A DNA stretch of 64,000 nt from Dehalococcoidia bacterium (GTDB lineage: Bacteria; Chloroflexota; Dehalococcoidia; E44-bin15), in NCBI GenBank assembly GCA_035528575.1, contig DATKYK010000041.1, positions 1 through 64,000 on the forward strand, read 5' to 3'. Positions 8,360 to 16,804 of this stretch are shown here, piece by piece. Every line of letters begins with the position of its first letter. Positions within the stretch are counted from its first letter, which is position 1. The notes below the pieces were generated by a model that saw only the letters and a program-made list of their open reading frames with translations, made no database searches and was not told the DNA's origin. A program made the position numbers and the translations under genes.

Positions 8360-8863
8360 TTATTTCTCCAGTATTGTCTCAATATCTCTGTAAGCACGCG
8401 ATATGACTTCTCGAATACTCCGCATCTTTTCCGTGTCTATACCGCGAAAACGTTGCCCAACCAGACGTCCAAGCCGCCCGATTTCGGCCATAGTCTCGCG
8501 TATCTCTGCAGTATTCTCCGAACTCCAGCAATCTCTCATTTGCCTCTTTATACCTTCAGCGAACTGCCCGTGTTCCATTAGGAAAGCGCGACCTTCATCT
8601 GTTATCGTGTAGATTTTTTTCCCATCCATTTGGGCGGCAGAAATGTACCCCATTTCCTCAAGTAGTTGAAGCGTGGGGTATACGGCCCCGGGGCTGGGTG
8701 TGTAGAAACCGTGAGAGCGCTCTTCTAATATCCGGATCACCTCATAGCCATATCGAGGCTTATCTTTTATTAGGTCAAGGATGACATACTTCAAGTCTCC
8801 CTTCTGAAATGGGCTTTCAAAACAAGGTCTTTGGAATCTTCTATGCATATTGAACATTGCCAA
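8360..8863 (-). CDS. PadR family transcriptional regulator
   Basis: A 167-residue protein. Residues about 22-100 form the PadR winged helix: KGDLKYVILDLI, PRYGYEVIRILEE, then SPGAVYPTLQLLEEMGYI and the wing KKIYTITDEGR. The C-terminal part is helical and serves for dimerisation in this family. PadR proteins are usually repressors relieved by small molecules or stress. The gene is divergent from nothing and sits directly upstream of the methionine-rich protein gene in the same direction, 134 bases away, so the two are probably coregulated. A perfect ATAT-rich palindrome just upstream of its start is the likely autoregulatory operator. Confidence 0.9.
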   Translation of the reverse strand: MAMFNMHRRFQRPCFESPFQKGDLKYVILDLIKDKPRYGYEVIRILEERSHGFYTPSPGAVYPTLQLLEEMGYISAAQMDGKKIYTITDEGRAFLMEHGQFAEGIKRQMRDCWSSENTAEIRETMAEIGRLGRLVGQRFRGIDTEKMRSIREVISRAYRDIETILEK

Positions 8864-8894
8864 CTCCTTAATTGGTCATTCCTATATATCGAGT

Positions 8895-8918
8895 TATATC
8901 CCGATATATCGGGATATA
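8895..8918. promoter_or_regulatory. Palindromic PadR operator candidate
   Basis: A perfect 24-bp palindrome with half-site TATATCCCGATA, 32 bases upstream of the PadR start. Spaced TATAT elements are the usual shape of PadR operators. A further ATATATC half-site begins near 8884. Confidence 0.7.
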
Positions 8919-9078
8919 TCATAACATAGGGTATCAGTTTTGTCAAGGGGCTAATCATTGTGATTTTATGAAGTCATGGTGTCATGGTAGCGCAGGAAGT
9001 GGAGGAAGGGCATTTGGAGTCCGAAAAGTTCGGCGGGAATTTGAAATTTACCAATTGTAGGCCAGATTAGAAAATAGA

Positions 9079-9104
9079 GGGGCTACCCGAGAATGGGTGG
9101 CCCC
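9079..9104 (+). terminator. Family hairpin (copy 5)
   Basis: GGGGCTACCC, GAGAAT and GGGTGGCCCC without a strong T-tract. No recognised plus-strand gene ends upstream, so its role here is unclear. The rest of 8919-9237 holds no supported gene. Confidence 0.55.
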
Positions 9105-9237
9105 TTATCTTGCCAGCATAACCGCACACTCCAATGCTGTAATTACATCATGAACCCCCACCTATTGACAACAGCCTCTCAGTCGTCTAGGATGTCCCCA
9201 CCAGTAATCGGCTTGTAATCTTCAAAGCTGAATAAAC

Positions 9238-9297
9238 ATGAAATGCCCGAAATGCCAGTTTGAGAATCCCGAGGAGTCGAAGCCTTATGGAGGATAG
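9238..9297 (+). pseudogene. Truncated zinc-ribbon N-terminus (19 codons)
   Basis: ATG at 9238 opens MKCPKCQFENPEESKPYGG and then a stop. The CPKCQFENPE start is the common opening of double zinc-ribbon proteins, whose second CxxC should follow but is missing. It overlaps the flavodoxin start by eleven bases. It is either a remnant of a deleted gene or a very short leader translated into the flavodoxin gene. Confidence 0.4.
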
Positions 9298-9811
9298 GAT
9301 ACTTATTGCATATGCAAGTAAATATGGGTCAACTGCCGAAATTGCTGAATACATCGGTCAGGTTCTTCGCAATATGGGTATTGAAGTCGATGTTCGCAAT
9401 GTGAATGCAGTAAATGATATCTCACAATATAAAAATATCATCATCGGCAGCGCCACCAGGATGGACAAGTTGCTTTCAGAAGCAGTGAAATTTGCCACGA
9501 AGAATGAGTCTAATCTCCGTCGAATGAAGACGGCCTATTTCATCGTGGGCGTTACTATGAAACAAAACACTCCAGAGAATAGGGAGAAGGTCAAAGGATT
9601 CCTGGAGCCGCTTTACCGCATACGTGAGCCAGTTAGTATTGGGCTATTTGCTGGTAAGATTGACTATAGCAAGGTGGGATTTTCTTGGAAGGTGATGGCT
9701 AAACTAGACAAATCAGGTCTAATGGAGGAAGGTGACTTTCGAAACTGGGATACTATTAGCAAATGGGCTAATGAAATAGCTCCTGCATTAACAGATAATT
9801 CGACCAACTAA
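9287..9811 (+). CDS. Flavodoxin-domain protein (HemG/protoporphyrinogen dehydrogenase-like)
   Basis: A 174-residue protein starting at ATG 9287, with GAGGAG ten bases upstream. It opens with the flavodoxin phosphate-binding loop ILIAYASKYGSTAEIAEYI. The IIIGSATRMDKLLSEAVKF segment and the YFIVGVTM...PENREKV region match the HemG-type and related flavodoxins that bind FMN and pass electrons to quinol or protoporphyrinogen substrates. No heme genes are nearby, so the substrate is open. The preceding short zinc-ribbon frame overlaps its start. Confidence 0.82.
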   Translation: MEDRILIAYASKYGSTAEIAEYIGQVLRNMGIEVDVRNVNAVNDISQYKNIIIGSATRMDKLLSEAVKFATKNESNLRRMKTAYFIVGVTMKQNTPENREKVKGFLEPLYRIREPVSIGLFAGKIDYSKVGFSWKVMAKLDKSGLMEEGDFRNWDTISKWANEIAPALTDNSTN

Positions 9812-9955
9812 ACGGTCTCCGAATAGCATTGGTCACGTTGACCTGCACCCAAAATCGGTCCAGGTAAAATGTTAGAGTTGGATCGATTTGAGGCGCTACT
9901 CAGGACGCAACAGGTGCTGGAGAGGGTGGAAGGGTAAGCTAGGAGGTGAAAAGAA

Positions 9956-10132
9956 ATGACTGAACTAAGTGAAAAGGCACTCTATTGCAGGGATAAATGT
10001 CCCATCTGCTCTAGGGCAAAACGTGGTAACAAGGTATTGAAGGCAATAGCTTCCATTGACAGGCTATTTTGCCCTCACTGCAAGGCCTATGAGCGGGAAA
10101 CGGGCAAGAAATGCACAGATAGTATAGAATAG
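9956..10132 (+). CDS. Small zinc-ribbon protein (58 aa)
   Basis: A 58-residue protein starting at ATG 9956 with AGGAGGTG upstream. Four CxxC-type elements are visible: YCRDKCPICSRA near residues 10-20 and FCPHCKAYERETGKKC near 38-53, consistent with a zinc ribbon. A close paralogue lies on the minus strand at 35399-35581, with SEKALYCRDKCPICSRAKRG identical in both. The function is unknown. The family hairpin and R element follow its stop. Upstream, 9812-9955 shows no gene. Confidence 0.72.
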   Translation: MTELSEKALYCRDKCPICSRAKRGNKVLKAIASIDRLFCPHCKAYERETGKKCTDSIE

Positions 10133-10153
10133 CCTGGCATATTGTAGTTATTT

Positions 10154-10188
10154 AGGGCTACCCGATAAAGGGTGGCCCCCTCTTTTTT
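10154..10188 (+). terminator. Family hairpin terminator (copy 6)
   Basis: GGGCTACCC, GATAAA loop, GGGTGGCCC and CCTCTTTTTT, 21 bases past the small zinc-ribbon gene. From the T-tract onward it is nearly identical to the copy at 1880. Confidence 0.8.
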
Positions 10189-10190
10189 AA

Positions 10191-10262
10191 TACCCCCATA
10201 CATTTTACCTTAATGCTGCCTTAGCTATGAAAAGCATACTGGTCACTTTGTGACAGGCAACC
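10191..10262 (+). repeat. R element copy 4 (3'-truncated)
   Basis: Same opening as copy 1, directly after the hairpin, but it diverges after GTCACTTTGTGACAGGC. Confidence 0.7.
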
Positions 10263-10303
10263 ACAAAGGTGATATATCACTGATGTGCCGGACTAGTATA
10301 AAA

Positions 10304-10333
10304 TTGACACGGAGTGTTAAAGCTAGCTATAAT
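10304..10333 (+). promoter_or_regulatory. Sigma-70-type promoter
   Basis: TTGACA at 10304-10309 and TATAAT at 10328-10333, separated by 18 bases, 34 bases before the ATG of the flavoprotein gene at 10367. Both boxes are consensus matches. Confidence 0.75.
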
Positions 10334-10366
10334 CCTACAAGATAAACTATCGAAAGGACGGGCAGC

Positions 10367-11107
10367 ATGAGCGAGGTTGATATTAATATCCTGGGCCTCT
10401 CGGCAACACCGGTTAAGGACGGCAACTGCGACACATTTGTGAAAGAAAGCCTCAAGGGAGCCAGGGAGCTGGAGGGTGAAATCGGTAAAGTGAAGACCGA
10501 GTTCGTCACGCTGGCAGGTAAAAAGATCGCCATGTGCCAAAATTGTCAGTGGTGCATCGAGAATAAGGCACCATGTAAGGTAAAGGATGATGCCCAGGGG
10601 ATATTCGATAAGATTGTCGCCGCCGACGGCATTATCTTCGGCGCACCGACGTGGGGGCTGACCCTGTCTCCCCCGCTCACTGTCCTTTGGTCCAGGGTTA
10701 GATACTACGCCATCTTTACCCAGCTAATGAATAACAAGGTTACCGGCTACCTGACCGTGGGATTTTTCGGCCTAGGCTTCGATGCCTGCCTGGACCAGAT
10801 GGAGAACCTGGTGAAGAGGATGATGATACCCGTGGCCAGGGGCTGGGGTGTTACCAGTACGATCTTTTCTGGAGATAGGCCGAGATACCTCAAGAATGGG
10901 GTGCGCGACGACAGAAGGGGAATGCTCATGGCGAAACAGGTGGGGATACGGGTAGTGGAGGTGACCCGCATGATAAAATACGCTACCCAGCACGGCATAG
11001 TGCTTCCCGATGAATATAAGACCACCGTCTTCGGCGGGCACTGGGAGAAAGGGAAGGAGAAGGTTTATATCGACGGTGTGTGGAGGGATAAGGGTAGTGG
11101 GGGATAA
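10367..11107 (+). CDS. Iron-sulfur flavoprotein / NADPH-dependent FMN reductase family
   Basis: A 246-residue protein with a flavodoxin-like core (ILGLSATPVKDGNCDTF at the start, IIFGAPTWGLTLSPPL near residue 90). Residues about 57-70 carry a CxxCxxC...C cluster (CQNCQWCIENKAPC), the spacing used by iron-sulfur flavoproteins to bind a [4Fe-4S] cluster near FMN. It likely moves electrons between ferredoxin and a small acceptor. A consensus promoter precedes it, and its stop overlaps the start of the CoA-transferase gene, so the two are translationally coupled. Confidence 0.87.
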   Translation: MSEVDINILGLSATPVKDGNCDTFVKESLKGARELEGEIGKVKTEFVTLAGKKIAMCQNCQWCIENKAPCKVKDDAQGIFDKIVAADGIIFGAPTWGLTLSPPLTVLWSRVRYYAIFTQLMNNKVTGYLTVGFFGLGFDACLDQMENLVKRMMIPVARGWGVTSTIFSGDRPRYLKNGVRDDRRGMLMAKQVGIRVVEVTRMIKYATQHGIVLPDEYKTTVFGGHWEKGKEKVYIDGVWRDKGSGG

Positions 11108-12374
11108 ACCTCACCGAAAGGCAAGCGCCGCGGAAGCGATCGCAGCGGTAAAACCGGGCGATATGGTATTTATCGAGGGAACCTGCGGCGAGCCGCGCAC
11201 GCTGGTAGATGCCCTGGTTGAGGATAGGGAGAGGCTCAAGGGCACTCATCTGCTAGACAGCAGGGTTATCCCCGGCTCCCCGTATGCCGGCTTCACCGAT
11301 TTTTTTCATATCGTAACCATGCATGTGAGCCCCGACCTGAGGAAAGGTGTCGAGGACGGCACCATCGATTTCCTGCCGGTCAGCCTGACCCAGACCCCCT
11401 CCCTGTTTACCACAACCGTGCCCCTGGATGTTGCCCTGGTGCATGTCTCCCCGCCTGATGAGAATGGCTACTTGAGCTTCGGGGCTGTTCCCGGCTTCAA
11501 CCGCGATGCAGCGCTTGCTGCCCGCACTGCCATCGCACAGGTGAACGAGCAGATGCCGTATACCTACGGCGATAGCCTCATACACGTAAGCGATCTCGAC
11601 TACCTGGTAGAGGTCTCCCGCCCAGTCCAGCCCTGGCCCGAACCCAAAATAGGCGCTGAGGAGGAGGCGGTGGCGAGGGTGGTGAGCCAGCGCATATCTG
11701 ACGGGGACACGCTTTGTATCGGCGTGGGCGCCATACCTGAAGCCCTGGTCAGAATGCTCGGTGACCGGCGCCATCTTGGCATCCACACCGGAATGATAAG
11801 CGATAGCACCGTTGACCTCATGGATAGCGGCGTGGTGACCAACGAGCGCAAGGCAATCGACAGGGGTAAAACAGTGAGCGGCGCCGCCGCCGGCACCGAT
11901 AAGCTCTTCCGCTTCATCCACAAAAACCCGCAGGTTGAGATGCACCCCTATACCTATACCCACGACGCCAATATTATTCGCCAGTTCGATAATTTCATAA
12001 CCATAGTCTCCGCGATCGAGGTCGACCTCAGCGGACAGGTTAATGCCGAAACTATCAGGGGCAGGCAGATTAGCGCCGTGGGGGGACAGGCGGAGTGGCT
12101 GAGGGGGGCGGCGGTAGCTCCCGGCGGTAGGTCGATCATTGCATTTACCTCATCGATACAGGGTAAGTCTTGCCGCCACTCCCGCATCATCCCACAGCTT
12201 CAGGAGGGCACCATCACCAGCGTGCCGCGCTATGATGTTGACTGTGTGGCAACCGAATATGGCATCGCCGAGCTTAGGGGCAGGACCATGGCCCAGCGTG
12301 CCCAGGCCCTTACCTCCATCGCCCATCCTGACTTCCGGAACGAATTGGAAAAGGCGAGGCACCATATAGACTAA
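11097..12374 (+). CDS. Family I CoA-transferase (acetyl-CoA hydrolase / 4-hydroxybutyrate CoA-transferase type), catalytic Glu replaced
   Basis: A 425-residue protein. The GTG at 11097 is chosen because GGAGGG lies nine bases upstream and it overlaps the previous stop by eleven bases. Family features are GDMVFIEGTCGEP near the N-terminus, PSLFTTTVPLDVALVHVSPPDENGY, and the C-terminal VATEYGIAELRG and SIAHPDFR motifs. In this family the catalytic Glu sits in an H(S/T)E motif that forms the glutamyl-CoA thioester. Here the codon at 11790-11792 is GGA, giving HTG (residue 232), while the two relatives at 14801 and 25693 keep HSE. It may be inactive, act as a partner subunit, or work differently. 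Confidence 0.88.
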   Translation: MGDKPHRKASAAEAIAAVKPGDMVFIEGTCGEPRTLVDALVEDRERLKGTHLLDSRVIPGSPYAGFTDFFHIVTMHVSPDLRKGVEDGTIDFLPVSLTQTPSLFTTTVPLDVALVHVSPPDENGYLSFGAVPGFNRDAALAARTAIAQVNEQMPYTYGDSLIHVSDLDYLVEVSRPVQPWPEPKIGAEEEAVARVVSQRISDGDTLCIGVGAIPEALVRMLGDRRHLGIHTGMISDSTVDLMDSGVVTNERKAIDRGKTVSGAAAGTDKLFRFIHKNPQVEMHPYTYTHDANIIRQFDNFITIVSAIEVDLSGQVNAETIRGRQISAVGGQAEWLRGAAVAPGGRSIIAFTSSIQGKSCRHSRIIPQLQEGTITSVPRYDVDCVATEYGIAELRGRTMAQRAQALTSIAHPDFRNELEKARHHID

Positions 12375-13798
12375 GCCTCTCCAGGCCGCTCCACCGCCGC
12401 CAGCGAGGTCACTGCAGCGATACACGCCACTATGGCGCCGGCTATGAACGCCCAGCGCACGCCAGCGAGGAACTCCTCCACCTCCGCGCTGGCAAGTGGG
12501 CCTATCTGACCGGAGGCCGCCACCGGAGCCAGGTTATACAGCACCGCACCGGCAAGAGCTATCCCAAGAACCATTCCTACATTACGCATCGCGGCCAGCA
12601 TTCCCGATGCAACGCCCAGGTGAATGACCGGCACACTGCCCATGATGGCGCTGTTATTGGGGCTCTGGAACATCCCTCCTCCCACACCGCAGATGACAAG
12701 CCGCCAGATGACATCGATGCTGCTGGAGGTGGCACCCAGGCCGCTCAGTAAGAACAGACCTACGGCGCAGATGATCATGCCGCAGAAGGCCAGGCCCCGG
12801 CTGCCGATACGGTCGGAGAGCGCACCGGCCGCGGGCGCCACGAACAGGGTGGCGACGGGTGATGCGGCCATAACCAGCCCCACTTTGAGGATACTATAAT
12901 GCAACACGAAGGTCAGGTAGAAGGGTGTCAGGAAAACTACCGCGTAGATCGCCACGAAGTTGAGAAGGGCGCTCAGGCTGGCAAAGCCGAACACACGGCT
13001 TCTGAACAGCGCCAGGTTGAGCATCGGCTGTTTCACCCTCCGCTCCAGCCAGATAAAGGCCACGCCGGAGATGAGCGCTACCATGAGCAGGCTAATAGAG
13101 GCAGGGGACAGCCACCCCCAGTCCTGACCTCTATTGGTATAGAGAAGCAGGCTGAGCAGAAAGACGAAGGCGGCCAGGACCCCGTACCAGTCGAGATGCT
13201 GCCCGGGCTTGGTGACCCCCTGAGGTATGACCCGGTAGCACCACAATAGGGCGACTACACCGATGGGAACGTTGATTATAAAGACGTAGCGCCAGCTGAG
13301 ATGCTCGGCGACAGCGCCGCCAATAGTCGGCCCCAGGCCCAGGGCCGCAGCGATGCTAATAGCGTAGATGCCCAGGGCCTTTCCCCGCTCGGTAGGCGGG
13401 AAGGCCGAGGTGATGATAGCCATGCCCACAGCCATAATCATGCCCGCTGAAAGTCCCTGCAGTGCCCTGAACGCTATTAACATCCAGATGCTCTGTGAGA
13501 GACCGCACAGTAGAGAGGTGACGGTGAAGCCAGCCAGGCCGTAGAGGAAAATCCTCCTGTATCCGAATATGTCCCCCAGCCGGCCGTAGAACAGGATGAG
13601 GCAGCTAATGGTCAGCAGGTAAACCGTCGGCACCCACTGTGCTATAGAGACATCGGTATGGAAGTATTGGGTAATGGCGGGGAGAACGGTATTGACTATG
13701 CTGGCATCCAGGGGGCCCATGAAACTGCCCAGCATCACGGCAGCCAGGACTAGCCACTTGGTTTCGATTTTCCTCGACGGTGTGTTGTTATGGGCCAT
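12371..13798 (-). CDS. MFS transporter, DHA2 (EmrB/QacA-like) drug/acid exporter family
   Basis: A 475-residue membrane protein with about 14 hydrophobic helices. It opens with the DHA2 signature LGSFMGPLDASIVNTVLPAI and has YLLTISCLILFYGRLGDIFGYRR (MFS motif A) near residue 75 and GRGKALG-type sequence in the middle loop. The family uses proton antiport to expel drugs, bile acids or other amphipathic organic acids. Its stop overlaps the convergent CoA-transferase stop by four bases. Placed beside acyl-CoA genes, it could move the organic acid substrate or product of the island, but that is inference. Confidence 0.9.
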   Translation of the reverse strand: MAHNNTPSRKIETKWLVLAAVMLGSFMGPLDASIVNTVLPAITQYFHTDVSIAQWVPTVYLLTISCLILFYGRLGDIFGYRRIFLYGLAGFTVTSLLCGLSQSIWMLIAFRALQGLSAGMIMAVGMAIITSAFPPTERGKALGIYAISIAAALGLGPTIGGAVAEHLSWRYVFIINVPIGVVALLWCYRVIPQGVTKPGQHLDWYGVLAAFVFLLSLLLYTNRGQDWGWLSPASISLLMVALISGVAFIWLERRVKQPMLNLALFRSRVFGFASLSALLNFVAIYAVVFLTPFYLTFVLHYSILKVGLVMAASPVATLFVAPAAGALSDRIGSRGLAFCGMIICAVGLFLLSGLGATSSSIDVIWRLVICGVGGGMFQSPNNSAIMGSVPVIHLGVASGMLAAMRNVGMVLGIALAGAVLYNLAPVAASGQIGPLASAEVEEFLAGVRWAFIAGAIVACIAAVTSLAAVERPGEA

Positions 13799-13885
13799 GT
13801 TTATCCCCGAAAAGCGCTAATCCTTCGGCTAAAGTAAGCAGGGGCGCGCGTGGCACCCCTGCTCCTATGGCAACGCATCTCAGGT

Positions 13886-14773
13886 CTATTTTTTCTTCTT
13901 TTTCTCAGCACCTTCCGCGCGCCAGGCCTGGTCACCGTAACGCTTGTCTCTAGCTGAATACATGCCCGTGCGCCCCTTGTCCTTCATCTCCCGCATCAGG
14001 TTAAACTCTCCAGGCCCAAACTTTAGATTGCTCATCAGGGTGTGGGAAATGCTGGCCAGGTCGTAGCCGGCGGAAAGCCCCATTATGTCCATCGCCAACT
14101 GGAACTCTTTCTTGCCCATCACGATACCGTCAAGGGGCCGGCCGGCTATTTTCTCAGCTATCTCAGCAACTTCCTCTTCCAGTTTACTGAGGGGCACCAC
14201 CCTGTTAACCAGACCAAATTCGTGTGCTTTGCTGGCGGTGAGCGGGTCTCCCAGAAGCATCATCTCCTTTACCCTGCGCCACCCGATCATGAGTACATAA
14301 AGGGGAATCGGGCCCTCGATGCCGAGATAGGTGTAGCCGGGGTGGGTAAAAAGCGCATCCTCGCTGGCGATGGCCAGGTCACAGGCACACATCATCTCGA
14401 AATGGCCTCCGTAGCAGTAGCCGTGCACCTGGGCAATGGTCACCTTATCACAGGTGAGTATCTTCTGCAGGATGCCCCTCCGCCCCCACCACTCATCCAC
14501 CCCCCAGTACCTCCTCCTCTGCGGGGGACGCTTATCCTCACTGAAGCCACGCCGCGAGCGCACCGCATCGATATCATACCCCGCCCCGAACGCCCGCCCC
14601 GACCCTTTCATGACTACCACCGCCACATTATCGTCCCTATCTGCCTCGTATAACCTGGAGATAACCTCCTCCAGATCGTCCATCGGCACCAGGGCATGCA
14701 GCTTCTCCGGTCGATTAAAGGTAAGCGTTGCAATCCTCTTCTCCTTATCAACCTCGTAGAGACAGTAACTCAA
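13886..14773 (-). CDS. Enoyl-CoA hydratase/isomerase (crotonase) family protein
   Basis: A 295-residue crotonase. Visible are the TFNRPEKLHALVPMD start, the oxyanion-hole segment AFGAGYDIDAV, and IAQVHGYCYGGHFEMMCACDLAIAS. The Glu corresponding to rat hydratase Glu144 is kept (HFEMM), but the Glu164 position (FTHPGY) is not. The C-terminal GEFNLMREMKDKG...ARDKRYG tail matches the tails of the crotonases at 22942, 23843 and 24760. The reaction could therefore be hydration, isomerisation or C-C hydrolysis. It lies downstream of the CoA-transferase gene at 14801-16126 in the same direction, 27 bases apart. Confidence 0.88.
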   Translation of the reverse strand: MSYCLYEVDKEKRIATLTFNRPEKLHALVPMDDLEEVISRLYEADRDDNVAVVVMKGSGRAFGAGYDIDAVRSRRGFSEDKRPPQRRRYWGVDEWWGRRGILQKILTCDKVTIAQVHGYCYGGHFEMMCACDLAIASEDALFTHPGYTYLGIEGPIPLYVLMIGWRRVKEMMLLGDPLTASKAHEFGLVNRVVPLSKLEEEVAEIAEKIAGRPLDGIVMGKKEFQLAMDIMGLSAGYDLASISHTLMSNLKFGPGEFNLMREMKDKGRTGMYSARDKRYGDQAWRAEGAEKKKKK

Positions 14774-14800
14774 TCCTTCCTCCTTACTAAAATATTAATA

Positions 14801-16126
14801 TTAGGGCCAGAATAACCTCTGTGCTGCTTTTCTCAGCTCGCCGCGAAAGTCGGGATGGGCCACATTTATTAGTTCCTCTGCCTTCTGCCGCACGCTTCTG
14901 CCCCGCAAATGCGCCACCCCGTATTCGGTTACCACCAGGTCGATGCAGTTCTTGTGCAGGGTGACGGTGGTACCCTCCGGCAGCGCTGGCATGATGCGGG
15001 ATATCGTCCCGTTCTCCGCGGTAGAGGGCAGCACCGTGATAGCGCGCCCTCCCCTGGACAGGAGCGCCCCGAGCTGAAATGGCACCTGCCCCCCGGCTCC
15101 GCTCAGCAACCGAGCACCCAGGCTTTCCGCCGTCGGCTGCCCCAGAAGGTCGATGGCCAGTGCCTGATTTATCGTTACCATGTTATCGATGGAAGCGATC
15201 ACCCTGATATCTTCCAGCCAGTCGACGTCTACCAGCTCAAACAGGGGGTTCATATCGACCCACTGCACCTCCTCCCTAGTGTCCCCGCCCACCGAAGTGA
15301 CCACCACCTTTCCCGGGCGAACATTCTTATGTTTACCCGTAATCACCCCTTCCCGAACCAGTCGGATTATCCCGGGGACCGTGGCCTCTGAGTGATACCC
15401 GATATCGCTTTTGCCGTCCAGTATGCCCAACTGAATCAGAGGCTCATTAGCTCGGCCGACGCCTATCTGCAAGCAGTCGCCATCCCTTATGATGGAGCCG
15501 ACGTGCCCGGCAATTTCCCTTTGCGCCCAGTCGGGTTCCTTTTTGGCCTTCTTGCCCAACAGGCTCCCACCGCCGGGGCGCTCCCCGGAAGAGATATGCT
15601 CCACAAAATAGTCTATCTCCGAGACATGGATATAATTATCGCCGTAGGTTCGGATCAGACGGGGATTCACCTCCGCTATCACCTTTTTTGCCTCTTTGAC
15701 CTGGGTTTTCTTATTCCATAATGACTGGCCAAAGCTGCAAAAGCCCGCATCATCCGGGGTCGAAACCTCGGTGAGCAGCACATCGAGACCCTGCTTGAAA
15801 AATTCCAGGTCGAAGGGGAAAAGGGAGCCGAAAGCGATATCACACCTCCGCTCCTCGACCATCTCCTGGTTCACCCCCAGCGGAAAGGAAACGGTGATAC
15901 TGAATGAATCCTCCCAGCCCGGGTCATACCAGCCGAAATCATAACCCGGGGTGGGGACATAAACCTGCACCCCCTTAAGCTCTCCTAGACGAGCAGCGAT
16001 GGCCAGACCTACCGCATGGGCCTCTCTGCCGGTGGTAAAGCCAATCCGGTCTCCGGATTTTACCAGCCCTGCAGCCTCCTCGGCAGGAACCATCCTCCTC
16101 TCATACTCCTCCCGCCAGTCCTTCAT
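14801..16126 (-). CDS. Family I CoA-transferase
   Basis: A 441-residue CoA-transferase. It opens MKDWREEYERRMVPAEEAA, has TGREAHAVGLAIAARLGEL, the conserved LIRTYGDNYIHVSEIDYFVEHIS, a G-rich LQIGVGRANEPLIQLG loop, the catalytic-type HSEAT motif and a C-terminal VVTEYGVAHLRG...VAHPDFR. It is strongly similar throughout to the protein at 25693-27021, so the two are paralogues at opposite ends of the island. It would transfer CoA between acetyl- or succinyl-CoA and a carboxylic acid. It is transcribed with the downstream crotonase gene. Confidence 0.9.
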   Translation of the reverse strand: MKDWREEYERRMVPAEEAAGLVKSGDRIGFTTGREAHAVGLAIAARLGELKGVQVYVPTPGYDFGWYDPGWEDSFSITVSFPLGVNQEMVEERRCDIAFGSLFPFDLEFFKQGLDVLLTEVSTPDDAGFCSFGQSLWNKKTQVKEAKKVIAEVNPRLIRTYGDNYIHVSEIDYFVEHISSGERPGGGSLLGKKAKKEPDWAQREIAGHVGSIIRDGDCLQIGVGRANEPLIQLGILDGKSDIGYHSEATVPGIIRLVREGVITGKHKNVRPGKVVVTSVGGDTREEVQWVDMNPLFELVDVDWLEDIRVIASIDNMVTINQALAIDLLGQPTAESLGARLLSGAGGQVPFQLGALLSRGGRAITVLPSTAENGTISRIMPALPEGTTVTLHKNCIDLVVTEYGVAHLRGRSVRQKAEELINVAHPDFRGELRKAAQRLFWP

Positions 16127-16804
16127 CTATAGACCCACCTCCTTATTTCGCGTTGAAACGCCCAGTTATCCCGTTAGTCAGGGGGGGTTATTAATCTTTA
16201 TGGCGCGTCGATGGTAACTGATGACGCCTAATTATATCACTCCCAGAAGCAATCGTAAACTAAGTGTACTCGCCCAGTACATTACATCGTTGAGGGTGCT
16301 CGTTGACAGTGCCACCAAAATAGACTTACGTTCTCTGTCATTATTATGAAAACAGAGCCCTTATATGTCCCGACGAACCCCACGCGCCTAGTCAGTGTAA
16401 ACCTGCCACACTTCCATCCTCCGTTGTGTCTATGTTAATAGACATGATGGATTCTGACCCCGATATAGACTGAAGCGTCGGCCTCGGGGGAGGCAATACA
16501 ATATTTTCCCACCATCCCTGAGAGGTAGTAATGGGGGACAACCTGCCTGGATCATCCGGTCAAGCCGGATGATGACCTCGAACAACTGCCGGATGATGAC
16601 AGCAGAACTCCGCCAGCAGGGAACACCCCCATACCCCCGCCCGGGTATAGGCTGAAGCGTCAGCCTCGGGGTCGGGGCACCTCTTTTTCAGCAGTGTCTT
16701 AATTATCGATGACCTTAAAATAGGTCCAAGAAGTTCGAAGAGCGTTTGCAAAAGCAAGCTGCAGTATGATATATTTAATCGGCAGATCTGGAAGGAGGTT
16801 AGAA
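16127..16804. repeat. Divergent intergenic region with hairpins
   Basis: Between divergent CoA-transferase and dehydrogenase genes. Positions 16551-16573 form a nine-pair hairpin (ATCATCCGG, loop, CCGGATGAT). Positions about 16458-16495 and 16640-16682 carry two copies of a CTGAAGCGTC(G/A)GCCTCGGGG motif that belongs to the dispersed palindromic repeat family seen at 27110-27216 and 59535-59668. No gene is supported. Promoters for both flanking operons should be here but are not clear. Confidence 0.55.

Noticed and set aside
9841-9935. Possible insertion-sequence fragment (region with GATCGATTTGAGGCGCTACTC)
   Set aside because: No terminal inverted repeats, transposase frame or second copy was found in the window.
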